DNA of 64,000 bases from Caldilineaceae bacterium (GTDB taxonomy: Bacteria > Chloroflexota > Anaerolineae > Caldilineales > Caldilineaceae). Every line of letters starts with the position of its first letter. Within the stretch, counting starts at the first letter, position 1. The DNA lies in the NCBI GenBank assembly GCA_011523365.1, contig WTGY01000177.1, positions 1 through 64,000 of the forward strand, given 5' to 3'. This document shows, in pieces, positions 27,654 to 36,216 of the stretch. The notes beneath the pieces are model-generated. The model was not told the origin of the DNA. It saw only the letters and a program-made list of their open reading frames with translations, and did not search any database. The position numbers and the translations under genes were made by a program.

Positions 27654-27884
27654 CTAGGGAGGGCCATCCAGGTCCTTTATGGCCTGTGGACTGCGGCGCA
27701 GAAACTTCCTGACGCCGCGGGCGAACTTACGGCGGGGCAGGAGGACGCGGCGTCCACAGGTTTCACAGAGGAGGCCGATATCGGCACCCACGCGAACGAT
27801 TTCCCAGCTGTCGCCCCCGCAGGGATGAGGTTTGCGCATTTGCACCAGATCGCCGGTGTAGAGTTTTTCGTTAATGGCGAGCAT
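27654..27884 (-). CDS. DUF951 family protein
   Basis: The 76-residue protein shows the DUF951 pattern: [30 protein letters not shown] and LPRRKF. The paired CxxC (CETC) plus the earlier Cys suggests a small zinc-ribbon-like fold. DUF951 proteins occur widely in Firmicutes and Chloroflexi, often near translation or chromosome-partition genes; function unknown. No clear ribosome site precedes the ATG. It lies between the bactofilin-like gene and Nif3, all on the minus strand. Confidence 0.88.
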   Translation of the reverse strand: MLAINEKLYTGDLVQMRKPHPCGGDSWEIVRVGADIGLLCETCGRRVLLPRRKFARGVRKFLRRSPQAIKDLDGPP

Positions 27885-27958
27885 AGGCAGAAAGACTCAT
27901 GAACTGCGCCGCTGGAGCGGATTGAAAGCGCATGAATTGATGGCGCCAAATCCTGGGA

Positions 27959-29209
27959 TCATTGAACAATGCCCGTTTCTGCCGGTCGTTCTGCTGTCGC
28001 TGCGGTCCCGCTGCGCAGGAGGCCTCCGAGGGCCAATAGGAAGCTAAGCAGATAGACGAGCCAGCCGAGGAAAGGAATGCGGCCCAGTACGACGATCAGG
28101 AGCGCGCCAATCAGCAGAAGAAGCAGCGGGCTGTACTCTCCATCCAGCCGCTCACTGATTTTCTCCCCCAGCCAGTAGCCTGTGAGCAAGGGACTGAGGA
28201 ACCAGACCAGGGCTGAAGAGGCGAACAGAAAGATGAACATGACGATTCCAGGAAAGACGCCCCAGAAGGCCCAAGTGAAGACGACCAGAACAGTGGATGC
28301 GATAGGGATGAAGATAAGCAGTACGGCGGCCAGGAGACCGTACAGCCCAGTTTCCACCGGATTTGACTGAATGGCGGTGGCGGGTCGGACCAGGATGCCG
28401 GGTCGGAAGCGCAACAAAAGCCAGCCGAGAATGGCGACGCCGACGGCGATGGCGATGGTCCGGAAGATCCAACCGAAAATGGCGCCGACGACGGTGCCTC
28501 CGGCGGTCTCTGACTCGGGCGGCGCCTCATATTGGATGTCGCGGGCAGCACCGGCGGGAAACTGGCGTTGCTCGGGGGCGGAATATTTGAGTATACCGTC
28601 GAAGCGGGCGGAATCATAGACAATGAATTCTGCGACTTGAATATCGGTATCGCCTGTGACTGCACCTGAAAACTCGAGTATCCCGATAGCGCCGCGGAAG
28701 TCACCTCCGATTCTGCCTGAGATATCGGCGCCGCCAGCGGCGACGTAGGTGTCACGGGCAATGTTTCCAGTGATGCTCAAGCCTGCGGGAACTGCTTGCG
28801 TTCCCATGCCGGTGGGTATGTCGGCCTGGCCGCCCCCGGCGACGAAAAAGGCGTCGTCAGCGACGGTGCCGGTAAGCTCCACGCCGCCGGCGGCAACACG
28901 GAGATCGTCCAAGAGTGTGCCGTGGACCGTGATTCCTCCGGCCATCGCCCAGAGGTCGCCTTCGACGGCACCGGCGGGGCCGATCTCGATGTAGGAGGCG
29001 ACCGCGATCAGGTCCCCTTTGACTATGCCATCGATATAGATCTCTGCAGCGGCAATGTAAAGGTCGTCGTCAACAGTTTCGCCCTCGGCCAGGCGGTAGG
29101 TCTCGTCGCCGGCGAATTCGGCGGAAAGGGCGGCGCCGGACGCGGCCACGGCCAGAAAGGCCGTAAGGGCCACTACAAGCCATCGAATATGCTTCTTTGG
29201 CTGTTTCAT
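27959..29209 (-). CDS. Exported bactofilin-like (polymer-forming) membrane protein
   Basis: With the ATG at 29209 (AGGAGA ribosome site 6 bases upstream) the protein has 416 residues. A signal segment (WLVVALTAFLAVAASGAAL) is followed by a repetitive beta-helix region (about 45-200) with recurring G-V/I-x-G-D-L units (DGIVKGDLIAVA, GAVEGDLWAMAGG, HGTLLDDLRVAAGG), as in bactofilins. Four or five membrane helices follow (about 250-400). Bactofilins normally are cytoplasmic filament proteins; here the helix domain appears to be exported and membrane-tethered, a known variant. The longer reading from 29260 lacks a ribosome site. Confidence 0.82.
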   Translation of the reverse strand: MKQPKKHIRWLVVALTAFLAVAASGAALSAEFAGDETYRLAEGETVDDDLYIAAAEIYIDGIVKGDLIAVASYIEIGPAGAVEGDLWAMAGGITVHGTLLDDLRVAAGGVELTGTVADDAFFVAGGGQADIPTGMGTQAVPAGLSITGNIARDTYVAAGGADISGRIGGDFRGAIGILEFSGAVTGDTDIQVAEFIVYDSARFDGILKYSAPEQRQFPAGAARDIQYEAPPESETAGGTVVGAIFGWIFRTIAIAVGVAILGWLLLRFRPGILVRPATAIQSNPVETGLYGLLAAVLLIFIPIASTVLVVFTWAFWGVFPGIVMFIFLFASSALVWFLSPLLTGYWLGEKISERLDGEYSPLLLLLIGALLIVVLGRIPFLGWLVYLLSFLLALGGLLRSGTAATAERPAETGIVQ

Positions 29210-29467
29210 CTTTCGTCTCCTGGGCGTAACCCGGGGCAGATTGTTTCCCAACGACTCCATGTCATCGAACGGAGGAGAGATGGAGTATAACTCATGGATC
29301 GGCGAGTACCTGTCTGATCGTACACTACGCCTTCGACGGACCCAAAGTTTCAGGAGCAGACGGAACCCCAGCGTGGACAGACATGATGTACTTATAGAGT
29401 TGGAACCGGCGCCGCGCGAACGACAGTGACGCGGAGACAGGAGTAGGGTGATGTTGAGATGCGGTAT

Positions 29468-30352
29468 TCAATTCTGCCAGATTACGTTGTGGAACAGGTC
29501 GGGTTCCTGGTAGGCACTAGGGGCTGGGAAGGCGCGCGTGTAGTTTTCGTAACGGGACAGCCTGCGACGCAGCGGACCCGGCAGGGCGCGCAGCGTGGAA
29601 GGGCCGCCGCTGTACTGGCTGGCATGGGCGCGGCTGGCGCGTTCCTTGCAGTCGAGATAGCTGCCCACGTCGATGCGGGCGTGGATAGGGGTCTCCCAGG
29701 CGGCGATCTGGACCAGGTCGACGTCCTGGTTGCGGCCGACCTGGCGAGGGTTGCGGCCTGTCAGCTGCATGAATTTCACTACCCAGCGAAGTATACGTTT
29801 GTCGAAGCTGGAGTAGTAGAGTTTCTGGGCGGCGTGGGGAGGCAGGGCGCTGCCGCGGTTGCGGTCTGCGCCAGAGCTCACGGCCTGTCCCGCGGCATAG
29901 AAGGCTGCGGTTACTACTTCACAGCAGCGAATGTGGTCGGGGTGGCCATAGCCGCCGTAAGGGTCGTGGGTGATGACGACCTGCGGTTTCAGGCGGCGGA
30001 CATAGTCGATCAGTTCAGCCAATAGGCGATGGATTGGCTGTTGTACGAGGGCCCTGGGGTGCTCGTTGTCGGATGAGCCGCGCATGCCGCTGTCGCGGTA
30101 GGGGAGATTCCAGATGCTGGTGACGCCCAGTTCAACGGCGGCGCGGGCAAGCTCCTCGCTGCGGACCTGGGCGAGGGTGCGTTCAGTCTGGTTGCGGTGG
30201 CTTTCGGTCACGGATCCGGCGTCGCCGTCGGTGGCGATGATGACATGCACGTGCACGCCTTCGGCGGCGTAGCGTGCCAAGGTGCCTCCGGGGCCAAAGC
30301 TTTCGTCGTCGGGATGGGCAAAGACGCCCAGCAGTGTGCGTGTATTGGTCAT
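29468..30352 (-). CDS. PIG-L family deacetylase (LmbE-like)
   Basis: The 294-residue protein carries the zinc motif AHPDDE (residues about 12-17) and the later HPDHIRC histidine, defining the PIG-L/MshB/BshB family of N-acetylglucosaminyl or similar deacetylases. The substrate could be a mycothiol/bacillithiol precursor, a GlcNAc conjugate, or another amide; nothing nearby identifies it. A GGAGAG ribosome site lies about 9 bases before the ATG. It heads a minus-strand unit and is separated from the bactofilin-like gene by 258 bases. Confidence 0.9.
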   Translation of the reverse strand: MTNTRTLLGVFAHPDDESFGPGGTLARYAAEGVHVHVIIATDGDAGSVTESHRNQTERTLAQVRSEELARAAVELGVTSIWNLPYRDSGMRGSSDNEHPRALVQQPIHRLLAELIDYVRRLKPQVVITHDPYGGYGHPDHIRCCEVVTAAFYAAGQAVSSGADRNRGSALPPHAAQKLYYSSFDKRILRWVVKFMQLTGRNPRQVGRNQDVDLVQIAAWETPIHARIDVGSYLDCKERASRAHASQYSGGPSTLRALPGPLRRRLSRYENYTRAFPAPSAYQEPDLFHNVIWQN

Positions 30353-30416
30353 ATTGCGTTGCTCTCCGGTTGCGGCCGACGGCCGGTAATCGTTGTTCGA
30401 CAGACTGTATCGGTTT

Positions 30417-32033
30417 CTACGGTGCTGTTCTGCTGCGGAGAAAACTCCAGATTATGCCATGCACCAGCCGTTCGACGGGTGCATGGTCGTCGGTGAGAAT
30501 GGGTGTATCCTCGGATGGATCGGGCGCGCGCACGCGGGACAGGTTGGGATCGCACGAGGACGGGCTGGTGCAGCCGGCCACCTCCAGCGCGAACTGGCGG
30601 AACTGGCGCGGCAGCGACGGGGAGATGGCGGCGGCATTTGCAGTGAACGTTTCCGGGGTCACCGGCTGGTTGGCGGCGACGACAAGGGAGTTGCCGAGGT
30701 CGTCGGGCGGTCCCGGCTCGTCGATGATGAGCACGGTAGGGAAGACGGCGGCCAAGGTAGCGGCGAGTGCATCGACGAGGGCAAAATCAGTGGGAGAACG
30801 GCCGACGTTGATCATCAGGACCCCGTGCTCGCTCATGTGGTTACGGGCCAGGTGGAAGAACTCAACGGTGGCGAGGTGGAAGGGTATGTAGGGCGGGCGG
30901 TAGGCGTCGACGAGGATGATGTCGAAGCGTTCGTCTTCGGGCTGGTCAAGGAGCCAGCGGCGGCCGTCTGCGGCGACAGCCGTCAGGTTGGGTTGGGTCA
31001 TGTCGAAGTAGCGCCGCCCCACCTCGATGATCTGCGGATCGAGCTCGACGCCGACGATTTCGAGCGGGCCGTAGATTTGGGTATACAGACTGGGCGCGGT
31101 GCCGGCGGCGAGCCCGATGACAAGCAGGCGTTCGCGGGGGTCGAGGGCGCCATTGGGGCGGAAGAGCGGCGCCAGCAGGAAGTAGTCCCAGATGCCTTTG
31201 CTGAGCAGGCTGTCGGGGTGGTAGACGCTGTGAAGGCCGACGCCTTCGTTAAGCTGGAGGTGGCGCTCGCTGCCCCATGCCCGAACGAGGATGTAGTTGT
31301 AGAGAGATTCGTCTTCGTATAGAATTGGGCCATCATCCTGGCTGTCCCAGTGGGCGCGCACGCTGCCGGGATCGATGAGGCCCAGGGCGAGCGTTGCGCC
31401 GAGCGCAAGCAGTGTCATGCCGTGGATGCGCCGGCTGCGACCGTAGAGGAGTGCAGCCAGCAGTGTGACGGCCAGGAGCCAGAGGGCGAGCAGGTAGAAG
31501 CTCCAGCGGGTCCCGTAGGAGGGGATCAGCCAGAGAACGGGCAGAAATGTACCGATAATGCTGCCGCAGGTGCCGATGGCATAGAGGCTTCCGGCCACAC
31601 GTCCGGTCTGCTGCAGGTCGGTTACGGCCAAGCGCACAGCCCACGGGCTGACGGCCCCCAACAGGATGACGGGCAGGCTGAACAGCAGCAAGACGACGAA
31701 CAGTGCGCCGGCGAGCAGACCTGGAAGATAGTCGTTGAGCCCCACAGTTGCCAGGCGCAGAATGGGCGGACTGACGGCGGGCGTGAGTGCGACGCCGAGA
31801 CCGGCTATCGTAACGAGCGTCAAGAGGCCGCCGAGGCTTGGGTAGCGGTCGGCCAGTTTCCCGCCGAGCCAGGCTCCAATTGCCAGGTAGGACAGGATCA
31901 GTCCGATCAGGGCGGCCCAGACGATCTGGCTGTTTCCGAACCAGGGTTCCAGCAGACGGGCGGCGCTCAACTCAACGCCGAGGGTGACTGCGCCCGCGGT
32001 GAAGACGAGCATGCGGAAGACAAAGGTTTTCAT
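30417..32033 (-). CDS. Spermidine synthase-like domain fused to membrane transporter-like helices
   Basis: From the ATG at 32033 the protein has 538 residues. The N-terminal part (to about 230) has six or more membrane helices starting FVFRMLVFTAGAVTLGVEL. The C-terminal part is a polyamine-synthase/methyltransferase Rossmann domain (LVIGLAAGTAPSLY, VGVELDPQIIEVGRRYFD, DIILVDAYRPPYIPFHL). The canonical GGG of SpeE is changed to GLAAG, so spermidine synthase activity is doubtful. Such fused proteins are common and uncharacterised. The reading from 32162 is longer than the conserved start. A -10-like TATACT (32093-32088) lies about 55 bases upstream. Confidence 0.85.
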   Translation of the reverse strand: MKTFVFRMLVFTAGAVTLGVELSAARLLEPWFGNSQIVWAALIGLILSYLAIGAWLGGKLADRYPSLGGLLTLVTIAGLGVALTPAVSPPILRLATVGLNDYLPGLLAGALFVVLLLFSLPVILLGAVSPWAVRLAVTDLQQTGRVAGSLYAIGTCGSIIGTFLPVLWLIPSYGTRWSFYLLALWLLAVTLLAALLYGRSRRIHGMTLLALGATLALGLIDPGSVRAHWDSQDDGPILYEDESLYNYILVRAWGSERHLQLNEGVGLHSVYHPDSLLSKGIWDYFLLAPLFRPNGALDPRERLLVIGLAAGTAPSLYTQIYGPLEIVGVELDPQIIEVGRRYFDMTQPNLTAVAADGRRWLLDQPEDERFDIILVDAYRPPYIPFHLATVEFFHLARNHMSEHGVLMINVGRSPTDFALVDALAATLAAVFPTVLIIDEPGPPDDLGNSLVVAANQPVTPETFTANAAAISPSLPRQFRQFALEVAGCTSPSSCDPNLSRVRAPDPSEDTPILTDDHAPVERLVHGIIWSFLRSRTAP

Positions 32034-32257
32034 ACAGGAGCGACACGGTCCCGGTAGCTGCGGATACACCCACAGAACTGCCGCAACAGTATAGCACATC
32101 AGAGATGCGCCTGGAGAGATACCGATGGGGGTAGCAGGGCGAAAGAGGCTGAAACTGTGCAAGGTTTGCGTGCCGTTGTCATGGCTGCTTGCCCGTTGTC
32201 AGGTTTTCATAACGGGGTCAGAGACGGGTGGAGCATCTGGGTGAAAGGGGGGATGTG

Positions 32258-33310
32258 ATGAGTGAAATTGGCCCGATAGCACTCTTCGGTTCTGGGGAGA
32301 CGGCGCCGGGGGCCCACCGGATTCATGAGCGGGTGATGCGCGAACTGCCGGCACCGGTTCGGGTTGCCATATTGGAGACGCCGGCCGGTTTTGAGTTGAA
32401 TTCGCCCGCGGTTGCCGGGAAAGTCGGCGCTTATCTGGAGCGTCACCTGCGCAATTTTTCTCCACTGATTTCGATCGTGCCGGCGCGCAAGCGGGGCACG
32501 GCGTTTGATCCCGACGATCCTGAACTTGCGGTGCCATTATTGGAAAGCAGTTATCTTTTCATGGGGCCGGGTAGTCCTTCCTATGCGGTACGCCAGTTGC
32601 GGGACAGCTACGCCTGGCATGCGTTGCGGGCGCGGCACCGGCTAGGTGGGGCGATATGCTTTTCGAGCGCGACAACGGTGGCATCGGGCCGCTACACGCT
32701 GCCGGTCTATGAAATATACAAGGTTGGCGAGGACCTCCACTGGATCGAAGGCCTGGCCTTTTTCAGTGATTTTGGACTGCGGCTGACCGTCATTCCCCAC
32801 TGGAACAACAATGACGGCGGCGACGAACTGGATACCAGTCACTGTTACATGGGTCAACCTCGCTTCGACGAACTGTTGTCGCTGCTGCCGCGGGGGGTGA
32901 CGGTACTGGGGATCGACGAGAACACCGGCGTAGTGATCGATCCTGCGGCGGGGGTATGTGAACTGGTGGGCCAGGGGGGCGCAACAGTACTCACAGCGGA
33001 AGGCGAGCAGGTGTTCGGGAAAGGGTCGCGATTCCCTACAACGGCGCTGGGGGATTGGCGCCTGCCGCCGACGCAGCAGGACGGCATTCCGGGGGAGATC
33101 TGGGAGCGGGCTTGTGCGGTGCAGGAGGCGGCGGAGCGTTCGGAGGAGGAAGAGGCGCCGCAGCCGATACTGGCTCTGGCTGAACAACGCCAGGCCGCAC
33201 GGGCGGAGCGCAACTGGACCGAGGCGGACGCGCTACGGGACGAGATCAGCGCGCTGGGCTGGCAAGTACACGACACACCGGAGGGGCCGCGCCTGGAGAA
33301 GGCTCAATAG
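32258..33310 (+). CDS. Class I glutamine amidotransferase/S51-like protein fused to a CysRS C-terminal-like tail
   Basis: The 350-residue protein starts at the ATG at 32258, with a strong AAAGGGGGG ribosome site; the GTG at 32228 is less likely. Residues about 1-265 resemble the peptidase S51/cyanophycinase-type amidotransferase fold (ALFGSGETAPG, YLFMGPGSPSYAVRQL, nucleophile-elbow-like AICFSSATTVASG, GIDENTGVVID). Residues about 300-350 (ALAEQRQAARAERNWTEAD, then LRDEISALGWQVHDT) match the helical tail of cysteinyl-tRNA synthetases. Activity is unknown. It is followed by a PhyH gene after 73 bases and may share its transcript. Confidence 0.75.
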   Translation: MSEIGPIALFGSGETAPGAHRIHERVMRELPAPVRVAILETPAGFELNSPAVAGKVGAYLERHLRNFSPLISIVPARKRGTAFDPDDPELAVPLLESSYLFMGPGSPSYAVRQLRDSYAWHALRARHRLGGAICFSSATTVASGRYTLPVYEIYKVGEDLHWIEGLAFFSDFGLRLTVIPHWNNNDGGDELDTSHCYMGQPRFDELLSLLPRGVTVLGIDENTGVVIDPAAGVCELVGQGGATVLTAEGEQVFGKGSRFPTTALGDWRLPPTQQDGIPGEIWERACAVQEAAERSEEEEAPQPILALAEQRQAARAERNWTEADALRDEISALGWQVHDTPEGPRLEKAQ

Positions 33311-33383
33311 AGGTGACCGGGTGGACGCTGACGGCAAACCATCCGGTTTCGGCCATCACAATACACGGTAAGGAAACGGAGCC

Positions 33384-34265
33384 ATGGTATTGAACGTTGT
33401 GACAAGCCTCCAGGACCAGATTCGGGACAGGTACGACGCCTATGAGCATCATACTATTTCCTACCACATTCTGGTCAACAATGAGGGACAGGAGCCGGAA
33501 CGGAGTTTCGACGTCTGGGCTTCACGGGCCGAGATCGAGGCGTTTGCAAGAGACGGCTACCTGGTGCGGGAGGCCTTGATCGAGGGCGAGCCGTTGGAGA
33601 TGTTGCGCCGGGCGCTGGACGAGGTGGAAGAGGCGGAGTTTGAGGAGGCCGATGGGAGCCGTTTGCGCGGTAGGGACTGGATTCCGCGGCATCTGTTTGA
33701 CAAGCATGCCGACTTTCACATGTTGATCAACTTTGATCCTCTGCTGTCGGTGGCGCGTGCGGTACTGGGCCCGTTTGTGCGTATTCGCCAGTTGGCGGCG
33801 CGCATCAGCTATCCGGGGCAGGAGGTCCAGTTCACGCGCTGGCATCACCATCAGCCGGGGATGACGGAGCCGGTCCCGCCCTTTTTTGCGTATCCGCACA
33901 AGCTGGACTGTCTCATCTATCTGGACGAGTTGAACGACGCCAACGGGATTCTGGCTGTGGTGCCCGGTACGCACATGCATGCCGGCAGGGAGCTGCCGCT
34001 GGAGGAGCATGGCAGTTTGGCGGGACAGAGGGAGATACGGGCGCCGGCGGGATCGTGCGTAGTCCTGCACGGCAACCTGTGGCATCGGGCGATGCCAACG
34101 GGTGCGGAAGGCAAGAAGCGCCGCGTGCTGATCCTGAGCTACGGGCCAACATGGATGCGCAAGTCGCCGTTTGGAGACAGTCCGGAGAATGGGTTGATGG
34201 AGCAGGTGATCGATGAGGCGGATGCGGCGACACAGGAGCTGCTGGGGATTGGCGGGTATCAGTAG
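33384..34265 (+). CDS. Phytanoyl-CoA dioxygenase (PhyH) family protein
   Basis: PhyH proteins are Fe(II)/2-oxoglutarate oxygenases acting on small molecules. This 293-residue member has AFARDGYLVREALI near residue 50, a QFTRWHHHQPG segment where the HxD iron motif belongs, LIYLDELNDANGILAVVPGTH, and the distal His in LHGNLWHRAMPTG with the following RRVLILSY. The first facial-triad motif reads HHH rather than HxD, so the iron-binding carboxylate may be missing or supplied elsewhere. An AAGGA/CGGAG ribosome site precedes the ATG. The substrate is unknown. Confidence 0.88.
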   Translation: MVLNVVTSLQDQIRDRYDAYEHHTISYHILVNNEGQEPERSFDVWASRAEIEAFARDGYLVREALIEGEPLEMLRRALDEVEEAEFEEADGSRLRGRDWIPRHLFDKHADFHMLINFDPLLSVARAVLGPFVRIRQLAARISYPGQEVQFTRWHHHQPGMTEPVPPFFAYPHKLDCLIYLDELNDANGILAVVPGTHMHAGRELPLEEHGSLAGQREIRAPAGSCVVLHGNLWHRAMPTGAEGKKRRVLILSYGPTWMRKSPFGDSPENGLMEQVIDEADAATQELLGIGGYQ

Positions 34266-34389
34266 GTGAGTGGCGGGGTGAAATCTCGCCGCTGGGAAAG
34301 ACTTTCTCTTGGCATTGGCTCAGGCTGCAATCAGCGGGAATGGAAGAATCGAATAAACTTCAACTGCTCCACGAGTTCAGGTCTTCTCA

Positions 34390-34582
34390 GAGCCTGTTTG
34401 AAAACTCACCCAACTTGCCGTCCTGATTGATTATGCGACTGTATCCACCTGAATTTCCGAAGAATTCTGCGTTCTTGTCACGGAAACCAAGCGGATTTCA
34501 TTGGAGTGAGGGCTGCTATTACGAAAAATCTGAAGGGCACAACTTGGATTTTTCGACCAAGCAGGAATTTTCAAACACCCTC
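34390..34582. mobile_element. Short MITE with IS1031/IS5-type ends (193 bp)
   Basis: The inverted ends GAGCCTGTTTGAAAA (34390-34404) and TTTTCAAACACCCTC (34568-34582) pair with two mismatches. A 3-bp direct repeat TCA (34387-34389 and 34583-34585) matches the TNA duplication known for the IS1031 group of the IS5 family. There is no transposase and no ORF of note inside. It occupies most of the 343-base gap upstream of higA, which otherwise holds no gene. Confidence 0.75.
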
Positions 34583-34608
34583 TCAGTGCGCTTCCAGAGA
34601 ATTCGCAA

Positions 34609-34920
34609 ATGAGCCCTGGAGCGATGAGCAGGCTCCCTCCCATTCATCCAGGGGAAGTCCTCTATCAAGAGTTCCTACTACCGCTCGAAATCACACCATA
34701 CAGATTGGCCAAGGCGATCGGTGTCGATGCGCGACGGATCCACGGAATCGTCCGGGCGCAACGCTCGATCACAGCGGAAATTGCCGTTCTGTTCTCACGT
34801 TACTTTGGAAACTCTGCAGAGTTCTGGATGGGGCTTCAAAATCAGTACGACCTGGAAAGTGCTGAGGACCGGCTTTCGCAGAAGCTGGACAAGGTGGTGG
34901 ACTACTCGTCCGGCGAGTGA
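34609..34920 (+). CDS. higA: HigA-family antitoxin (XRE-type), without a HigB partner
   Basis: The 103-residue protein has the HigA layout: PPIHPGEVLYQEFLLPLEIT then helix-turn-helix PYRLAKAIGVDARRIHGIVR and the C-terminal FGNSAEFWMGLQNQYDL. HigA normally neutralises the HigB ribosome-dependent mRNase and represses its own operon. HigB usually lies just upstream, but that space is taken by the 193-bp MITE and no HigB motif is found, so this is a solitary or orphaned antitoxin. Starts at 34609 or 34624 (MSRLPPIHPG) are both possible; neither has a good ribosome site. A bidirectional terminator follows. Confidence 0.9.
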   Translation: MSPGAMSRLPPIHPGEVLYQEFLLPLEITPYRLAKAIGVDARRIHGIVRAQRSITAEIAVLFSRYFGNSAEFWMGLQNQYDLESAEDRLSQKLDKVVDYSSGE

Positions 34921-34945
34921 ACCAGGTTTTCGACCCAAAAGAAAG

Positions 34946-34980
34946 CGGGAGTCGCGGTGATCGCGACTCCCGTTCTTTTT
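34946..34980. terminator. Bidirectional intrinsic terminator between higA and dnaN
   Basis: An 11-bp perfect stem (34946-34956 with 34962-34972, arms CGGGAGTCGCG) and a 5-base loop, followed by TTCTTTTT on the plus strand and, on the complementary strand, by the T-run opposite the A-rich stretch at 34937-34944. Confidence 0.88.
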
Positions 34981-35001
34981 ACAGTTCGATCATGCGTCCG
35001 G

Positions 35002-36216
35002 TCAGCGGGGCGGGTGCATGGGCATGACGACGTGGAGGAACTCTTCGTCGGCGAGGCCGAGGGGGCGAATGGTGCCGGGGCGGTTGGACTGGGTAGTCTC
35101 GAGGACGACCTGCTCTTCGTCAATCTGGCTGAGGACAGCGATCAGATAGCGGACGTCGAAGTCGATTTCCAGGTCATCTCCTTCCACCATGGCATCCAAC
35201 TCATTCTTGCTGTTGCCCATTTCGGCGCTGCTGGCGGTGAGGTGGAGGTTGCCGACGCCGCTGTCGCCGTTGGGCTCAATTTTGAGGCGGACGATGTTGG
35301 CGTTGTCGCGGGCGAAGAGCTGGGCGACGCGTACGGCCTGGAGAAAGGATTCGGTGCCGACGACTGTACGGGTGTTGTGGCTCTTGGGGATAATGGCGCG
35401 GTAGTCGGGGAAGCGGTCGGCGATGAGCTGGCTGACGAGATCGACCTGGTGGAAGGCGCCGCGGGTCTCGCCGCCTTTGCCCCAGACGCGGAAGAGAATC
35501 TGGTTGCGGGCCTGGGTCACGGTGACCTGGACGGGCCGTTCTTCTTCTGCGTCGGCGATGATGCGGCCGAGCTCGCCCAGATGGCGGGCCGGGACAACGA
35601 CGGACAGATCGTCGGTGAAAGCCTCGTCGACTTCGATGCTGCGCACGCTGAGCCGGTAGCCGTCGGTTGCGGCCAGTGAGAGGCGCTCCTTGGCGAAGGT
35701 GACTTCGACTCCGGTGAGGGTGGGACGGCTCTCGTCGGTGGCGGCGGCAAAGACGACCTGATCGATCATCTTGGTCAGCCCGGCGGTCTCGAGCGCGATG
35801 GTGCGTCCTTCGAGGGCTTCGGCGGTTTCTTCGGGCCCGTCGCCGTTATCGACTGTGGGAATTACAGGGAACTCCTGGGCGTCGATGCCTTTGATGTTGA
35901 CGTCGAAGTTGCCGCAGCGCAGATGAAGTGTTTGCGTGCGTACGGACAACTCCATCTCGATCTTGTCGGGCGGCAGGCTGTTGACAAACTCGGTCAGCAG
36001 GCGGGCGGGCACGGTGATGGCGCCTTCATCCTCTATGCGGGCGCCGATCCAGCAGTTGACGCCGATCTCCAGATTGGTGGCAGCCAGCCGCAGCTTGTCA
36101 TCCTTTGCTTCGAGCAGGATGTTGCCGAGCACCGGCAGCGTACTGCGGGACGATACGGCGCGGCCGACGATTGACAGGCCCTTCGACAGATTCTCCTGAA
36201 AGCAGCTTACGCGCAC
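35002..36216 (-). CDS. dnaN: DNA polymerase III beta subunit (sliding clamp)
   Basis: The 404-residue protein is a beta clamp, a dimeric ring that tethers the replicative polymerase to DNA. It follows the family from N-terminus (RVSCFQENLSKGLSIVGRAV, TLPVLGNILLEA) to the C-terminal end (VVMPMHPPR), where the typical PM(R/H)-L ending is shifted to PMHPPR. Length is slightly above the usual 370-380 because of loop insertions such as the Gly/Glu-rich segment near residue 135. It starts with GTG preceded by GGGAGG. dnaA is not adjacent, so this is away from a classical dnaA-dnaN origin block. Confidence 0.93.
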   Translation of the reverse strand: MRVSCFQENLSKGLSIVGRAVSSRSTLPVLGNILLEAKDDKLRLAATNLEIGVNCWIGARIEDEGAITVPARLLTEFVNSLPPDKIEMELSVRTQTLHLRCGNFDVNIKGIDAQEFPVIPTVDNGDGPEETAEALEGRTIALETAGLTKMIDQVVFAAATDESRPTLTGVEVTFAKERLSLAATDGYRLSVRSIEVDEAFTDDLSVVVPARHLGELGRIIADAEEERPVQVTVTQARNQILFRVWGKGGETRGAFHQVDLVSQLIADRFPDYRAIIPKSHNTRTVVGTESFLQAVRVAQLFARDNANIVRLKIEPNGDSGVGNLHLTASSAEMGNSKNELDAMVEGDDLEIDFDVRYLIAVLSQIDEEQVVLETTQSNRPGTIRPLGLADEEFLHVVMPMHPPR

